A DNA stretch of 64,000 nt from contig JAEWIF010000057.1 of assembly GCA_023387335.1 (NCBI GenBank), positions 1-64,000 of the forward strand. Reading direction: 5' to 3'. The notes beneath the pieces were generated by a model that searched no databases, had not been told where the DNA came from, and saw nothing but the letters and a program-made list of their open reading frames with translations. Shown one piece after another: positions 36,525-45,399 of this stretch. Each line of letters begins with the position of its first letter. Position 1 is the stretch's first letter. Source of the stretch: Pseudomonadota bacterium (GTDB lineage Bacteria > Pseudomonadota > Gammaproteobacteria > Burkholderiales > Burkholderiaceae_C). A program made the translations under genes and the position numbers.

Positions 36525-37742
36525 ATGGCAACCGCAACAGCAGGCAAGGTCACCGAGTTCGTCTTCGAGTGGGAGGGCCGGGACCGCAACGGCAAGTCCG
36601 TCCGCGGAGAAACCCGGGCAGCTGGTGAGAACCAGGTCCAGGCCGCGCTGCGCCGCCAAGGCGTCACTCCGCTGAAGGTTCGCAAGCGCCGGATGCGCTC
36701 CGGGCAGAAGATCAAGCCCAAGGACATCGCCATCTTCACGCGCCAGCTGGCCACCATGATGAAGGCCGGCGTGCCGCTGCTGCAGGCGTTCGACATCGTG
36801 GGACGCGGCAACGCCAACCCCAGCGTGGCCAAGCTGCTGAACGACATCCGCACCGACGTCGAGACCGGTACTTCGCTTTCCGCCGCCTTCCGCAAGTTCC
36901 CGCTGTACTTCGACAACCTGTACTGCAACCTGGTCGAGGCCGGCGAGGCGGCCGGTATCCTGGAAGCGCTGCTGGACCGCCTGGCCGTCTACATGGAGAA
37001 GACCGAGGCCATCAAGTCGAAGATCAAGTCGGCGCTGATGTACCCGATCTCGGTAGTGGTCGTGGCCTTCGTGGTGGTCTCGGTCATCATGATCTTCGTG
37101 ATTCCGGCCTTCAAGGAAGTGTTCACCTCGTTCGGCGCCGACCTGCCGGCGCCCACGCTGTTCGTGATGGGCGTCAGCGAGTACTTCGTCAAGTACTGGT
37201 ACATCATCTTCGGCACCATAGGCGGCGGCTTCTACTTCTTCCTGCAGGCCTGGAAGCGCAACGAGAAGGTCCAGATGTTCATGGACCGGCTGATGCTCAA
37301 GATGCCGGTGTTCGGCGACCTGGTCTACAAGTCGGTCATCGCCCGCTGGACCCGCACGCTGTCCACCATGTTCGCCGCCGGCGTCCCGCTGGTGGAAGCA
37401 CTCGACTCGGTCGGCGGCGCTTCCGGCAACTCCGTGTATTCGATCGCCACCGAGAAGATCCAGCAGGAGGTATCCACCGGCACCAGCCTGACGGCGGCGA
37501 TGACCAACGCCAGCGTGTTCCCCAGCATGGTCCTGCAGATGTGCGCGATCGGCGAGGAGTCCGGCTCCATCGACCACATGCTGGGCAAGGCAGCCGACTT
37601 CTATGAAGCCGAAGTCGACGACATGGTGGCCGGCCTGTCCAGCCTGATGGAGCCGATCATCATCGTGTTCCTGGGTACCCTGATCGGCGGCATCGTCGTG
37701 TCGATGTACCTGCCCATCTTCAAGCTCGGCGCCGTCGTCTGA
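36525..37742 (+). CDS. pilC: Type IV pilus inner-membrane platform protein PilC
   Basis: The 405-residue protein has two repeats of the GspF domain with three transmembrane helices (near 170-192, 218-240 and 375-397). It has 'DIAIFTRQLATMMKAGVPLLQAF' split over residues 67-89 and the second copy 'RWTRTLSTMFAAGVPLVEAL'. PilC couples the PilB motor to pilin polymerisation. It lies 34 nt after pilB, with a GAGGAG ribosome site, and its TGA shares one base with the pilD ATG. Confidence 0.96.
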   Translation: MATATAGKVTEFVFEWEGRDRNGKSVRGETRAAGENQVQAALRRQGVTPLKVRKRRMRSGQKIKPKDIAIFTRQLATMMKAGVPLLQAFDIVGRGNANPSVAKLLNDIRTDVETGTSLSAAFRKFPLYFDNLYCNLVEAGEAAGILEALLDRLAVYMEKTEAIKSKIKSALMYPISVVVVAFVVVSVIMIFVIPAFKEVFTSFGADLPAPTLFVMGVSEYFVKYWYIIFGTIGGGFYFFLQAWKRNEKVQMFMDRLMLKMPVFGDLVYKSVIARWTRTLSTMFAAGVPLVEALDSVGGASGNSVYSIATEKIQQEVSTGTSLTAAMTNASVFPSMVLQMCAIGEESGSIDHMLGKAADFYEAEVDDMVAGLSSLMEPIIIVFLGTLIGGIVVSMYLPIFKLGAVV

Positions 37743-38581
37743 TGTTCTCGCCGGGACTGGACGCCGCGCTCGTCGGCGTCCTCGGGCTGCTCGTCGGCAG
37801 CTTTCTCAACGTCGTCATCTATCGCCTGCCGAAGATGCTCGAGCGGCAGTGGGCCGCCGAATGCGCCGAGCTCTCCGGCCAGGAGCCGCCCGCCGCGGAG
37901 CCGTTCGATCTCGTGCGTCCGCGCTCGCGCTGCCGCCAGTGCGGCCACGTCATCCGCTGGTACGAGAACATCCCCGTGCTGAGCTACCTCGCGCTGCGCG
38001 GCAAGTGCTCGGCCTGCGGCACGTCGATCGGCCTGCGCTATCCCCTGGTCGAGATCGCGACGGGAGCCTTGTTCGCGTTCTGCGGATGGAAGTGGGGCCT
38101 GAGCTGGACCGCGCTGGCCTGGTGCGGTTTCTCGGCGTCGCTGGTCGCGCTGGCCTTGATCGACTGGGACACCACCCTGCTGCCCGACGACATCACCCTG
38201 CCGCTGGTCTGGGCCGGCATCATCGCCGCCGCGCTGCGCCTGACCAACCTTCCGCTCCAGCAAGCCGTGTGGGGCGCCGTGGCGGGCTACCTGTCGCTAT
38301 GGCTGATCTACCAGGGCTTCAAGCTGCTCACCGGCAAGGAAGGCATGGGCTACGGCGACTTCAAGCTCTTCGCCGCCCTGGGCGCCTGGTTCGGCTGGCA
38401 GGCGCTGGTGCCCATGATCCTGATGGCGTCCGTCATCGGTGCCATCATCGGCATCGCCATGAAGTTCTCGGACAACCTGCGCGAGGGCGGCGCCATTCCC
38501 TTCGGCCCCTTCCTCGCGGGCGCCGGCCTGACGGCGCTCCTGTTCGGTCCCGCCTCCATCCTGGAAGTCATCGGACTCTGA
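37742..38581 (+). CDS. pilD: Prepilin peptidase / N-methyltransferase PilD
   Basis: PilD cleaves type IV prepilin leaders and methylates the new N terminus. The 279-residue membrane protein has the zinc Cys pairs at 64/67 and 89/92 in the cytoplasmic loop. The two catalytic Asp lie in 'LALIDWDTTLLPDD' and the GxGD motif 'GMGYGDFKL'. About eight hydrophobic segments are seen. It overlaps pilC by one base and is followed by coaE two bases later. Confidence 0.96.
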   Translation: MFSPGLDAALVGVLGLLVGSFLNVVIYRLPKMLERQWAAECAELSGQEPPAAEPFDLVRPRSRCRQCGHVIRWYENIPVLSYLALRGKCSACGTSIGLRYPLVEIATGALFAFCGWKWGLSWTALAWCGFSASLVALALIDWDTTLLPDDITLPLVWAGIIAAALRLTNLPLQQAVWGAVAGYLSLWLIYQGFKLLTGKEGMGYGDFKLFAALGAWFGWQALVPMILMASVIGAIIGIAMKFSDNLREGGAIPFGPFLAGAGLTALLFGPASILEVIGL

Positions 38582-38582
38582 C

Positions 38583-39188
38583 GTGTCCGCGCTGCGCATC
38601 GGCCTGACCGGAGGCATCGGCAGCGGCAAGAGCACCGTCCTGCGGATGCTCGCTCAGCGGGGCGCATCCGTCATCGACGCCGACGCCATTTCGCGCGCGA
38701 CCACCGCGGCCGGTGGCAGCGCGATTGCCGCCATCGCCCAGCGCTTCGGCACCGACTTCGTCACCGCCGAGGGCGCGCTCGATCGCGAACGCATGCGCGC
38801 GGCGGCGTATGCCGATCCGCAGGCGCGCCGCGATCTGGAGGCCATCGTGCACCCGCTGGTGGGCGCCGAGAGCGCGCGCCAGGTCCAGGTCGCCCTGCAG
38901 GCGGGCGCGCGCTGCATCGTCTTCGACATCCCGTTGCTCCTGGAGTCGGGCCGCTGGCGCCAGCAGGTGGACCGCGTGCTGGTCGTCGACTGCCCGGCTG
39001 CGACCCAGATCGAGCGCGTGGTCGCGCGCAGTGCGCTGCAGCCGGCGCAAGTGGAGGCGATCATCGCCGCGCAGGCGCCGCGCGCGCTGCGCCTGGCGGC
39101 GGCCGACATCGTGATCTACAACGAGGCCCTCTCGCTCGAGCAGCTGGGAGCGCAAGTGGAGCGAGTGGCAAGAGGCTTCGGGCTATGA
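38583..39188 (+). CDS. coaE: Dephospho-CoA kinase
   Basis: CoaE phosphorylates dephospho-CoA in the last step of CoA synthesis. The 201-residue protein has the P-loop 'GLTGGIGSGKST' near the N terminus, 'VIDADAISR', 'DIPLLLESG' and 'VVVDCPA'-like 'VLVVDCPAATQ'. A GTG at 38583 is the start, directly after the pilD stop. The pilD-coaE-zapD-yacG order is conserved in Beta- and Gammaproteobacteria. Confidence 0.95.
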   Translation: MSALRIGLTGGIGSGKSTVLRMLAQRGASVIDADAISRATTAAGGSAIAAIAQRFGTDFVTAEGALDRERMRAAAYADPQARRDLEAIVHPLVGAESARQVQVALQAGARCIVFDIPLLLESGRWRQQVDRVLVVDCPAATQIERVVARSALQPAQVEAIIAAQAPRALRLAAADIVIYNEALSLEQLGAQVERVARGFGL

Positions 39189-39224
39189 TGATGCGCTCGC
39201 GCAACATCGCTCCTCCCCTTCAGC

Positions 39225-39980
39225 GTGATCCTCTACGAATACCCGTTCAACGAACGCATCCGTACCTACCTGCGCCTGGAGCATCTGTTCCGGCGCCTCG
39301 GTGAACTGGTCCCGCGCGATCACCCGCTGGATCACCATTACGCCCTGGCCACCATCTTCGAAGTGATGGACGTCGCCGCACGCGCCGACCTCAAGTCCGA
39401 CGTGATGAAGGACCTGGAGAAGCAGAAAGGCGTCCTCAACGGCTATCGCGGCAATCCCGCCATCGCCGAGAGCGTGCTCGACGAGGTCGTGGGCAACCTC
39501 GACTCCTGCTTCAACGCCCTGAACAACCAGCCCGGCAAAGCCGGCCAGTCGCTGACCGACAACGAGTGGCTGATGAGCATCCGCAGCCGCATCGGCATCC
39601 CCGGCGGCACCTGCGAGTTCGACCTGCCGGCCTACTACGCGTGGCAACAGCTGGACGCGGAAACGCGGCGTACCGATCTCGGCCGCTGGACCCGCACGCT
39701 CGGCACGCTGGCCGAGTCGGTGCACCTGCTGCTCAAGCTCCTGCGCGACTCCGGCACGCCCCAGAAGGTGATGGCGGTGGACGGCCACTTCCAGCAGACG
39801 CTGCCGCAAGGACGCACCTTCCAGCTGCTGCGCCTGCGCATCGATCCTTCCCTGCAGCTGGTGCCCGAGATCAGCGGCAACCGCCTGATGGTTTCGGTTC
39901 GGCTGATGCGCCAGGAAGGCAGCGACCGGCTGCATGCCAGCAACGAAAGCGCCGAGCTCGAACTCACGCTCTGCTCCTGA
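39225..39980 (+). CDS. zapD: Cell division protein ZapD
   Basis: ZapD cross-links FtsZ filaments and stabilises the Z ring. The 251-residue protein opens with 'MILYEYPFNERIRTYLRLE', the hallmark start of the family, and contains 'QKGVLNGYRGNPAIAESVL' and 'NNQPGKAGQSLTDNEWLMSI'. The start is a GTG. It sits between coaE and yacG, as in Escherichia coli. The 36-nt gap to coaE contains a possible TATGAT -10. Confidence 0.94.
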   Translation: MILYEYPFNERIRTYLRLEHLFRRLGELVPRDHPLDHHYALATIFEVMDVAARADLKSDVMKDLEKQKGVLNGYRGNPAIAESVLDEVVGNLDSCFNALNNQPGKAGQSLTDNEWLMSIRSRIGIPGGTCEFDLPAYYAWQQLDAETRRTDLGRWTRTLGTLAESVHLLLKLLRDSGTPQKVMAVDGHFQQTLPQGRTFQLLRLRIDPSLQLVPEISGNRLMVSVRLMRQEGSDRLHASNESAELELTLCS

Positions 39981-39991
39981 ATCCAGCAGAC

Positions 39992-40201
39992 ATGGAAGTT
40001 GATCGGAAGAAGGCCCGGGTGGTCACCTGCCCGCAATGCGGGGGCGAGAGCCTGTACGCGCCCGAGAACCGCTGGCGCCCTTTCTGCAGCGAGCGCTGCA
40101 AGAACCTGGACCTGGGCGCCTGGGCCAGCGAGAGCTTTCGCGTGCCCGACGAGACGCCGCCCGACGATCAGCCGTTCGGCGACCCGAAGCAGCAGCACTG
40201 A
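39992..40201 (+). CDS. yacG: DNA gyrase inhibitor YacG (zinc-binding)
   Basis: The 69-residue protein carries one zinc knuckle with Cys13, Cys16, Cys32 and Cys36 in 'VTCPQCGGES' and 'RPFCSERCKNLDLG'. 'WASESFRVP' follows, as in the family. YacG binds GyrB and blocks DNA binding. The C-terminal tail is acidic. It starts 11 nt after zapD and converges on mutT with a 9-nt gap. Confidence 0.94.
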   Translation: MEVDRKKARVVTCPQCGGESLYAPENRWRPFCSERCKNLDLGAWASESFRVPDETPPDDQPFGDPKQQH

Positions 40202-40210
40202 GACGAAAGC

Positions 40211-40681
40211 TCAAACGGGCGTGTGCGTCGCGCCCGTGAAGCCGCGCTCCCGGGCGAACCAGTCCAGCACGGGCACCGTGCCCGGCAGCACCGGCCGCGA
40301 TTGCACCGGCAGCGTCTCCCACGCGAAGCTCTGCCCCTCGTGCATGTGCAGCTCGCCCCGCCAGTCGAACACCTTGCAGAAGTTCAGCCGCACCAGCGCG
40401 TGCGGATAGTCCACCACTTCCACGCGCCAGGGATGCACGGCGCCGATGGCGACACCGATCTCCTCGATCAGTTCGCGGCGCAGCGCCTGCTCGACCGTCT
40501 CACCCGGCTCGACCTTGCCGCCGGGGAACTCCCAGTAGCCGGCGTAGACCTTGCCGGGCGGGCGGCTGGTGAGCAGGAAGCGGCCGTCAGGCCGCACCAG
40601 CACGCCGACCGCGACCGCCACTTCCTTGCGGTCGGGCCCGCCTTCGCGCGGCCGCTCGCCGTCGGCCACGAGCACGCCCAT
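40211..40681 (-). CDS. mutT: MutT-type Nudix 8-oxo-dGTP diphosphatase
   Basis: The 156-residue protein has 'YWEFPGGKVEPGETVEQAL' leading into 'RRELIEEIGV', which together make the full Nudix box, and 'VAVAVGVLVRPDGRFLLTSR' before it. MutT hydrolyses 8-oxo-dGTP and so prevents A:T to C:G changes. Its ATG shares one base with the DUF815 ATPase stop, and it is the last gene of a minus-strand set of four. General Nudix specificity cannot be excluded. Confidence 0.9.
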   Translation of the reverse strand: MGVLVADGERPREGGPDRKEVAVAVGVLVRPDGRFLLTSRPPGKVYAGYWEFPGGKVEPGETVEQALRRELIEEIGVAIGAVHPWRVEVVDYPHALVRLNFCKVFDWRGELHMHEGQSFAWETLPVQSRPVLPGTVPVLDWFARERGFTGATHTPV

Positions 40682-41553
40682 CAGCCCGGATGCCGTCCGG
40701 CCCAGTCGCGCGCGAACTGGTAGGCGACGCGGCCGCTGCGCGAGCCGCGCTCCAGTGCCCAGACCAGCGCCTCGGCGCGCGCCGCTTCGATGGTCGAAGC
40801 CGACACGCCGAACGAGGAGAGCCACTGCGCCGTGATGGCCAAGTACTCTTCCTGGGAGAACGGATAGAAGCTCACCCACAGGCCGAACCGCTCGGACAGC
40901 GAGATCTTCTCCTCCACCACCTCGCCCGGATGGACCTCGCCGTCCTCGGTGTGGGTGTAGGTGAGGTTCTCCTTCATGTACTCGGGCAGCAGGTGCCGGC
41001 GGTTGCTGGTCGAATAGATCAGCACGTTGGGCGTGGCCGCGGCCACCGAGCCGTCGAGGATCGACTTGAGCGCCTTGTAGCCGGGCTCGCCTTCCTCGAA
41101 GCTGAGGTCGTCGCAGAACACCATGAACTTTTCCGGCCGCCCCGCCACCACTTCGATGATGTCGGGCAGGTCCACCAGGTCGGCCTTGTCCACCTCGATC
41201 AGCCGCAGTCCCTGGGGCGCGTACTCGTTCAGGCACGCCTTGATCAGCGACGACTTGCCGGTGCCGCGCGCGCCGGTCAGCAGCACGTTGTTGGCCGGCT
41301 GGCCCGCGACGAACTGCTGGGTGTTGCGCTGGATCTTCTCCTTCTGCGGCTCGATCTCCTTCAGGTCCGACAGGCGGATGCCCGCGACATGCCGCACCGG
41401 GTCGAGCGTTCCGTGTCCCGACGAACGCTTGCGGTAGCGCCAGGCGATCGAAGCATTCCAGTCCGGCGCGGACAGCGGCTGCGGAAGCACGGCCTCGAGG
41501 CGGTCGAGCACCTGGAGGGCCCGCTCGAGCAATCGGTCCAGCGACGCGCTCAT
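40681..41553 (-). CDS. DUF815-family AAA-type ATP-binding protein
   Basis: The 290-residue protein has a leading helical region, Walker A 'GARGTGKSS' at 94-102, Walker B 'FMVFCDDLSFEEGE', and sensor-like 'VLIYSTSNRRHLLPEYM'. The C-terminal lid has 'ERFGLWVSFYPFSQEEYL'. It matches the DUF815 family of unknown function that often lies between argJ and mutT in Burkholderiales. It overlaps argJ by 4 nt and mutT by 1 nt. Confidence 0.9.
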   Translation of the reverse strand: MSASLDRLLERALQVLDRLEAVLPQPLSAPDWNASIAWRYRKRSSGHGTLDPVRHVAGIRLSDLKEIEPQKEKIQRNTQQFVAGQPANNVLLTGARGTGKSSLIKACLNEYAPQGLRLIEVDKADLVDLPDIIEVVAGRPEKFMVFCDDLSFEEGEPGYKALKSILDGSVAAATPNVLIYSTSNRRHLLPEYMKENLTYTHTEDGEVHPGEVVEEKISLSERFGLWVSFYPFSQEEYLAITAQWLSSFGVSASTIEAARAEALVWALERGSRSGRVAYQFARDWAGRHPG

Positions 41554-42776
41554 GACCGGTAATCCGCGTTGATGGTGACGTAGTCGTGGCTGAAGTCGCA
41601 GGTCCAGACCGTGTCGGCGGCCTGCCCTCGGCCCAGGCCCACGCGCACGGTGATCTCGGCCTGCTTCATCACGCGCTGGCCGTCTTCCTCGCGGTAGGCG
41701 GGATCGCGGCCGCCGCGCGTGGCGACGCGCACGTCGTCGAGCCAGAGGTCGATGCCCGCCTGGTCGAGGTCGTCGACGCCGGCGTAGCCCACGGCGGCGA
41801 GGATGCGGCCGAGGTTCGGATCACTGGCGAAGAACGCGGTCTTCACCAGCGGCGAATGCGCGATCGCGTACGCGACCTGGCGGCATTCCTGCGCGGTGCG
41901 GCCGCCTTCGACTCGCACGGTGATGAACTTGGTGGCGCCTTCACCATCGCGCACGATGGCCTGCGCGAGCCGGCGCGACACGTCCGCCATCGCCTCTTTC
42001 AACGCACGGCCTTCCGCGCTGTCCAGCGAAGTGATGGGCGCGTGCCCGGCCTGGTTGGTGGCGATGACGATGAAAGAATCATTGGTCGAGGTGTCGCCGT
42101 CGACCGTGACGCGGTTGAACGAGCCCTCGGCCAGTTCCAGCGCCAGTTGCTGCATCAGCGGCTGCGCGATGCAGGCGTCCGTGGCGAGGAAGCCGAGCAT
42201 GGTGGCCATGTTGGGCCGGATCATCCCGGCGCCCTTGCTGATGCCGGTGATCGCCACGTCCTGGCCGCCGATACGCACCGTGGCGCTGAAAGCCTTCGCC
42301 ACGGTGTCGGTCGTCATGATGCCTTCGGCCGCGCGCAGCCAGTGGTCCGGCCGCGCGTCGGCGAGCGCGGCGGGCAGGCCTGCCTCGATGCGCTCGACGG
42401 GCAGCGGTTCCATGATCACGCCGGTCGAGAACGGCAAGACCTGCTGCGGCGCCACGCCGAGCTGACGGGCCAGCGCGACGCACGTGGCGCGCGCACGCGC
42501 CAGCCCGTCCTCGCCCGTGCCGGCGTTCGCGTTGCCCGTGTTCACCACCAGCGCGCGGATGTCGCCGGCGGCCAGGTGTTCACGGCAGACCTGCACCGGC
42601 GCGGCGCAGAAGCGGTTGCGGGTGAACACGCCGCCGACGCTCGCGCCCGGCTCGAGCAGGAAGACGGTGAGGTCCTTGCGGTTGGCCTTGCGCACGCCCG
42701 CCTCGGCAACGCCGATGGACAGGCCGCGCACGGCCCGGAGGTCGCCCGCTTTCGGGGCGGAGAGATTCACTGCCAT
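41550..42776 (-). CDS. argJ: Bifunctional ornithine acetyltransferase / N-acetylglutamate synthase
   Basis: ArgJ transfers the acetyl group of N-acetylornithine to glutamate in the cyclic arginine pathway. The 408-residue precursor is cut between Ala191 and the catalytic Thr192, seen in 'KGAGMIRPNMATMLGF'. 'VNTGNANAGTGEDG' near residue 78 and 'DGDTSTNDSF' are other family motifs. The end 'INADYRS' is typical. It lies 21 nt after the rhodanese gene and overlaps the DUF815 gene. argH for the last step is elsewhere in the window. Confidence 0.96.
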   Translation of the reverse strand: MAVNLSAPKAGDLRAVRGLSIGVAEAGVRKANRKDLTVFLLEPGASVGGVFTRNRFCAAPVQVCREHLAAGDIRALVVNTGNANAGTGEDGLARARATCVALARQLGVAPQQVLPFSTGVIMEPLPVERIEAGLPAALADARPDHWLRAAEGIMTTDTVAKAFSATVRIGGQDVAITGISKGAGMIRPNMATMLGFLATDACIAQPLMQQLALELAEGSFNRVTVDGDTSTNDSFIVIATNQAGHAPITSLDSAEGRALKEAMADVSRRLAQAIVRDGEGATKFITVRVEGGRTAQECRQVAYAIAHSPLVKTAFFASDPNLGRILAAVGYAGVDDLDQAGIDLWLDDVRVATRGGRDPAYREEDGQRVMKQAEITVRVGLGRGQAADTVWTCDFSHDYVTINADYRS

Positions 42777-42797
42777 GTTTTCTTCGAGGAAGGGGGA

Positions 42798-43238
42798 TCA
42801 GTTCTGCCGCCAGGGCAGGCCGCGCAGGCGCCAGCCGCCTTTATGGCCGCGGTGGCCATTCTCGTCCTTGTCGCCTTCGAAGCCTTCGAGGATGTTCCAG
42901 GCCTCCAGGCCCAGCTCCGTCGCGCGCTTGGCGGCCGCGACGGAACGCACGCCGCTTCGGCAGAGCAGGACGACCTTCTTGCCCGCCGGCACCGCCGCGC
43001 GCAGCCCGTCGTCGAAGGCGGAATTGACGGACGTGTCCGGCCATTGCTTCCACGCCAGGCCGACGGCGCCGGGGACGAAGCCGACCCATTCGCGCTCGGC
43101 GTCGCTTCGCACATCGACCAGCACCGCATCGCCCGTGCGCCACCACTCATAAGCGAGCTGCGGAGCCACGTCGCCCGCGTAACCTTGCGCGGGGCGCGTG
43201 CCCTCAAGGCCTTGGGACAGTTTGGGATCGACCGTCAT
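42798..43238 (-). CDS. Rhodanese-domain protein
   Basis: The 146-residue single-domain protein has the active-site Cys93 in 'VVLLCRSGVRSVAAA', the 'VLVDVRSDAEREWVG' strand and the CDC25-type 'AWNILEGFEGDKDENGHRG' end. Such proteins carry sulfane sulfur or bind thiols; the physiological donor is unknown. It is the first gene of the minus-strand set rhodanese-argJ-DUF815-mutT. Confidence 0.88.
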   Translation of the reverse strand: MTVDPKLSQGLEGTRPAQGYAGDVAPQLAYEWWRTGDAVLVDVRSDAEREWVGFVPGAVGLAWKQWPDTSVNSAFDDGLRAAVPAGKKVVLLCRSGVRSVAAAKRATELGLEAWNILEGFEGDKDENGHRGHKGGWRLRGLPWRQN

Positions 43239-43536
43239 GGCAATGATTTTGCCAGCCTCTCCCCGCGCACCAGGACGGCGCACCGTCGGGATGGATTCGC
43301 AGTGAATGCGGCGCCGCGCTTTTTTCAAGGTGAGCAGCGACCTGTCTCGTACGCGCATCCCCTAAGGCGCGAAAGCTGGCAGAAGGCTGACAGTGCATCA
43401 AGCCTGCGAACCGCATCACGCTGTGGAGAGGGTTCGCCATGCTAGGCGCGGTTGGTGTAAACCCTCTTACCGCATGAGCGAGCGGACTCCAAAGATAGTG
43501 TGCTAACCACAGCGAACCCTACAGGAGACCGAAGCG
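43239..43536. other. 298-bp intergenic region between rhodanese and TRAP genes
   Basis: No convincing gene is seen. It must hold the promoters of both divergent units. An inverted repeat with 8-bp arms (43427-43434 and 43460-43467, AGAGGGTT and its complement) around a 25-nt loop lies 70-110 nt before the TRAP receptor gene and could be an operator. The receptor's ribosome site AGGAG is at 43522-43526. No clear -10/-35 pair was identified. Confidence 0.45.
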
Positions 43537-44664
43537 ATGAATACAACCAGCACCCCTCGCCGCCGCAGCCTGCTCAAGGGCGCCGCGGTCGCCGCCGGCG
43601 CGTCGTTGAGCGCGCCGATGGTGATGGCGCAGGCCGCACCTACCACCTTCCGGTTCCAGAGCACCTGGCCCGCCAAGGACATCTTCCACGAGTTCGCCAA
43701 CGACTTCGCCAAGAAGGTGAACGACATGGGCGGCGGTCGCCTGAAGATCGAGGTGTTGCCTTCGGGTGCCGTGGTGCCTGCGTTCCAGCTGCTCGAAGCG
43801 GTGAACAAGGGAACGCTGGACGGCGGCCACGGCGTGGTCGCCTACCACTACGGCAAGAACTCCGCGCTGGCGCTGTGGGGCTCGGGCCCTGCGTTCGGCA
43901 TGGATCCCAACATGGTGCTGGCCTGGCACTACTACGGCGGCGGCAAGGCCCTGCTGGAGGAAATCTACAAGTCCATCAACATGGACGTGGTCTCGTACCT
44001 GTATGGCCCGATGCCCACCCAGCCGCTCGGCTGGTTCAAGAAGCCCATTTCCAACGTCTCGCAGATGAAGGGCCTGAAGTTCCGCACGGTGGGCCTTGCC
44101 GTCGACCTGTTCACGGATCTCGGCGCGGCGGTCAATCCGCTGCCGGGCGGCGAGATCGTGCCGGCTCTCGACCGCGGCCTGATCGACGCGGCCGAGTTCA
44201 ACAACTCGTCGTCCGACCGCGCCCTGGGCTTCCAGGACGTCGCCAAGAACTGCATGCTGCAAAGCTTCCACCAGTCCGGCGAGCAGTTCGAGATCCTGTT
44301 CAACAAGGCCAAGTACAACGCGCTGCCGGCCGACCTCAAGTCGATCATCGACTACGCCGTCCAGGCCGCTTCAGCCGACTTCTCCTGGAAGGCGATCGAC
44401 CGCAACTCCAAGGACTACATCGAGCTGAAGACCAAGGACAAGGTCCAGTTCTACAAGACGCCGGACAGCATCCTGCGCGCGCAACTCGACTCCTGGGACA
44501 AGGTCACGGCCAAGAAGGCCGGCGAGAACCCGTTCGTCAAGAAGGTGCTCGACTCGCAGCGCGCCTTCGCGGAACGCGCCGGCCAGTGGCAGGGCGACTA
44601 CATGGTCGACTTCAAGGTCGCGTGGAACCGCTACTTCGCCAAGGGCCAGAACAAGAAGACCTGA
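43537..44664 (+). CDS. TRAP transporter substrate-binding protein (DctP/FcbT1 type)
   Basis: The 375-residue periplasmic receptor has a twin-arginine signal (RRRSLLKG) and predicted cleavage after 'VMAQA' near residue 33. The mature part has 'FRFQSTWPAKDIFHEFANDF', 'VEVLPSGAVVP'-like 'IEVLPSGAVVPAFQ' and 'GLKFRTVGLAVDLFTDLGA', close in style to receptors of the mannitol/chloroaromatic (FcbT) TRAP group. Ligands are usually organic or oxo acids; this one is unknown. A terminator hairpin separates it from the two permease genes, so it can be made in excess. Confidence 0.9.
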   Translation: MNTTSTPRRRSLLKGAAVAAGASLSAPMVMAQAAPTTFRFQSTWPAKDIFHEFANDFAKKVNDMGGGRLKIEVLPSGAVVPAFQLLEAVNKGTLDGGHGVVAYHYGKNSALALWGSGPAFGMDPNMVLAWHYYGGGKALLEEIYKSINMDVVSYLYGPMPTQPLGWFKKPISNVSQMKGLKFRTVGLAVDLFTDLGAAVNPLPGGEIVPALDRGLIDAAEFNNSSSDRALGFQDVAKNCMLQSFHQSGEQFEILFNKAKYNALPADLKSIIDYAVQAASADFSWKAIDRNSKDYIELKTKDKVQFYKTPDSILRAQLDSWDKVTAKKAGENPFVKKVLDSQRAFAERAGQWQGDYMVDFKVAWNRYFAKGQNKKT

Positions 44665-44682
44665 CCCACGGCGCTTCGCGCT

Positions 44683-44719
44683 AGGGCCAGCGGGGCACCC
44701 TCCCCGGCTGGCCCTTTTT
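44683..44719 (+). terminator. Hairpin terminator/attenuator after the TRAP receptor gene
   Basis: A 9-bp stem (44683-44691 with 44707-44715), extended internally by a G-run/C-run pairing, is followed by TTTTT. It lies between the receptor and its permease genes. Partial termination would give more receptor than permease. Confidence 0.8.
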
Positions 44720-44745
44720 GCAACAAGAGGGTCGTCTATCAGCCC

Positions 44746-45399
44746 ATGACAATCGAGAAACTGCTCCACGGCGTGGATGCGTTCAGCACCTGGATCGGCA
44801 AGGCGTTCGCCTGGCTGATCGTGGCGCTGATGCTGCTGGTCGTCGTCGAAGTCTTCAAGCGCTACATCCTGAACATGCCCACGGCCTGGGTGTTCGACGT
44901 GAGCAACATGCTCTACGGAACGCTCTTCATGATGTGCGGCGCCTACGCGCTGGCGCACGACGCCCACGTGCGGGGCGACTTCCTCTACGGCAGCATGCCG
45001 CCGCGGCGGCAGGCCTTCCTGGACCTGATCCTGTACCTGGTGTTCTTCCTGCCCGGCATCATCGCGCTCACCTGGGCCGGCTGGGTCTACTTCGGCGAGT
45101 CGCTGAGCATGCGCGAGACCACGTTCAACGCGACCCCGCTGCCGATCTACCCCTTCAAGTTCATGATCCCCATCGCGGGCGCGGTGGTGCTGGTGCAGGG
45201 GTTGTCGGAGATGGTCCGCTGCGTCGTGTGCCTGCGCACCGGCGAATGGACGCCGCGGCTGAAGGACGCCGAGGAGATCGACGTGGTCGAGCAGCAGCTC
45301 GCCGGCAGCACCTACGTGGACGAGAAGGCCAAGCAGGAAGCCATCGCCAAGGCCAAGAACATCGACGAAATGGCGCGCCAGCGCATGGAGCAGGACTGA
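44746..45399 (+). CDS. TRAP transporter small permease (DctQ)
   Basis: The 217-residue protein has four transmembrane helices (about 20-42, 55-73, 92-115, 138-160) and the family's 'VVEVFKRYILNMPTAWVFDVS' region (about residue 33 on). A long hydrophilic C-terminal tail (about 165-217), rich in Glu, Lys and Ala, extends past the last helix. DctQ joins the receptor and the large permease. Its TGA shares one base with the ATG of the next gene. Confidence 0.9.
   Translation: MTIEKLLHGVDAFSTWIGKAFAWLIVALMLLVVVEVFKRYILNMPTAWVFDVSNMLYGTLFMMCGAYALAHDAHVRGDFLYGSMPPRRQAFLDLILYLVFFLPGIIALTWAGWVYFGESLSMRETTFNATPLPIYPFKFMIPIAGAVVLVQGLSEMVRCVVCLRTGEWTPRLKDAEEIDVVEQQLAGSTYVDEKAKQEAIAKAKNIDEMARQRMEQD

Noticed and set aside
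44718..45398. Long in-frame extension of the TRAP large permease upstream of 45399, giving an 882-residue protein
   Set aside because: The extension reads through the small permease gene in another frame and is Arg/Gly-rich shadow coding. The ATG at 45399 overlaps the small permease stop and starts a normal DctM N terminus.
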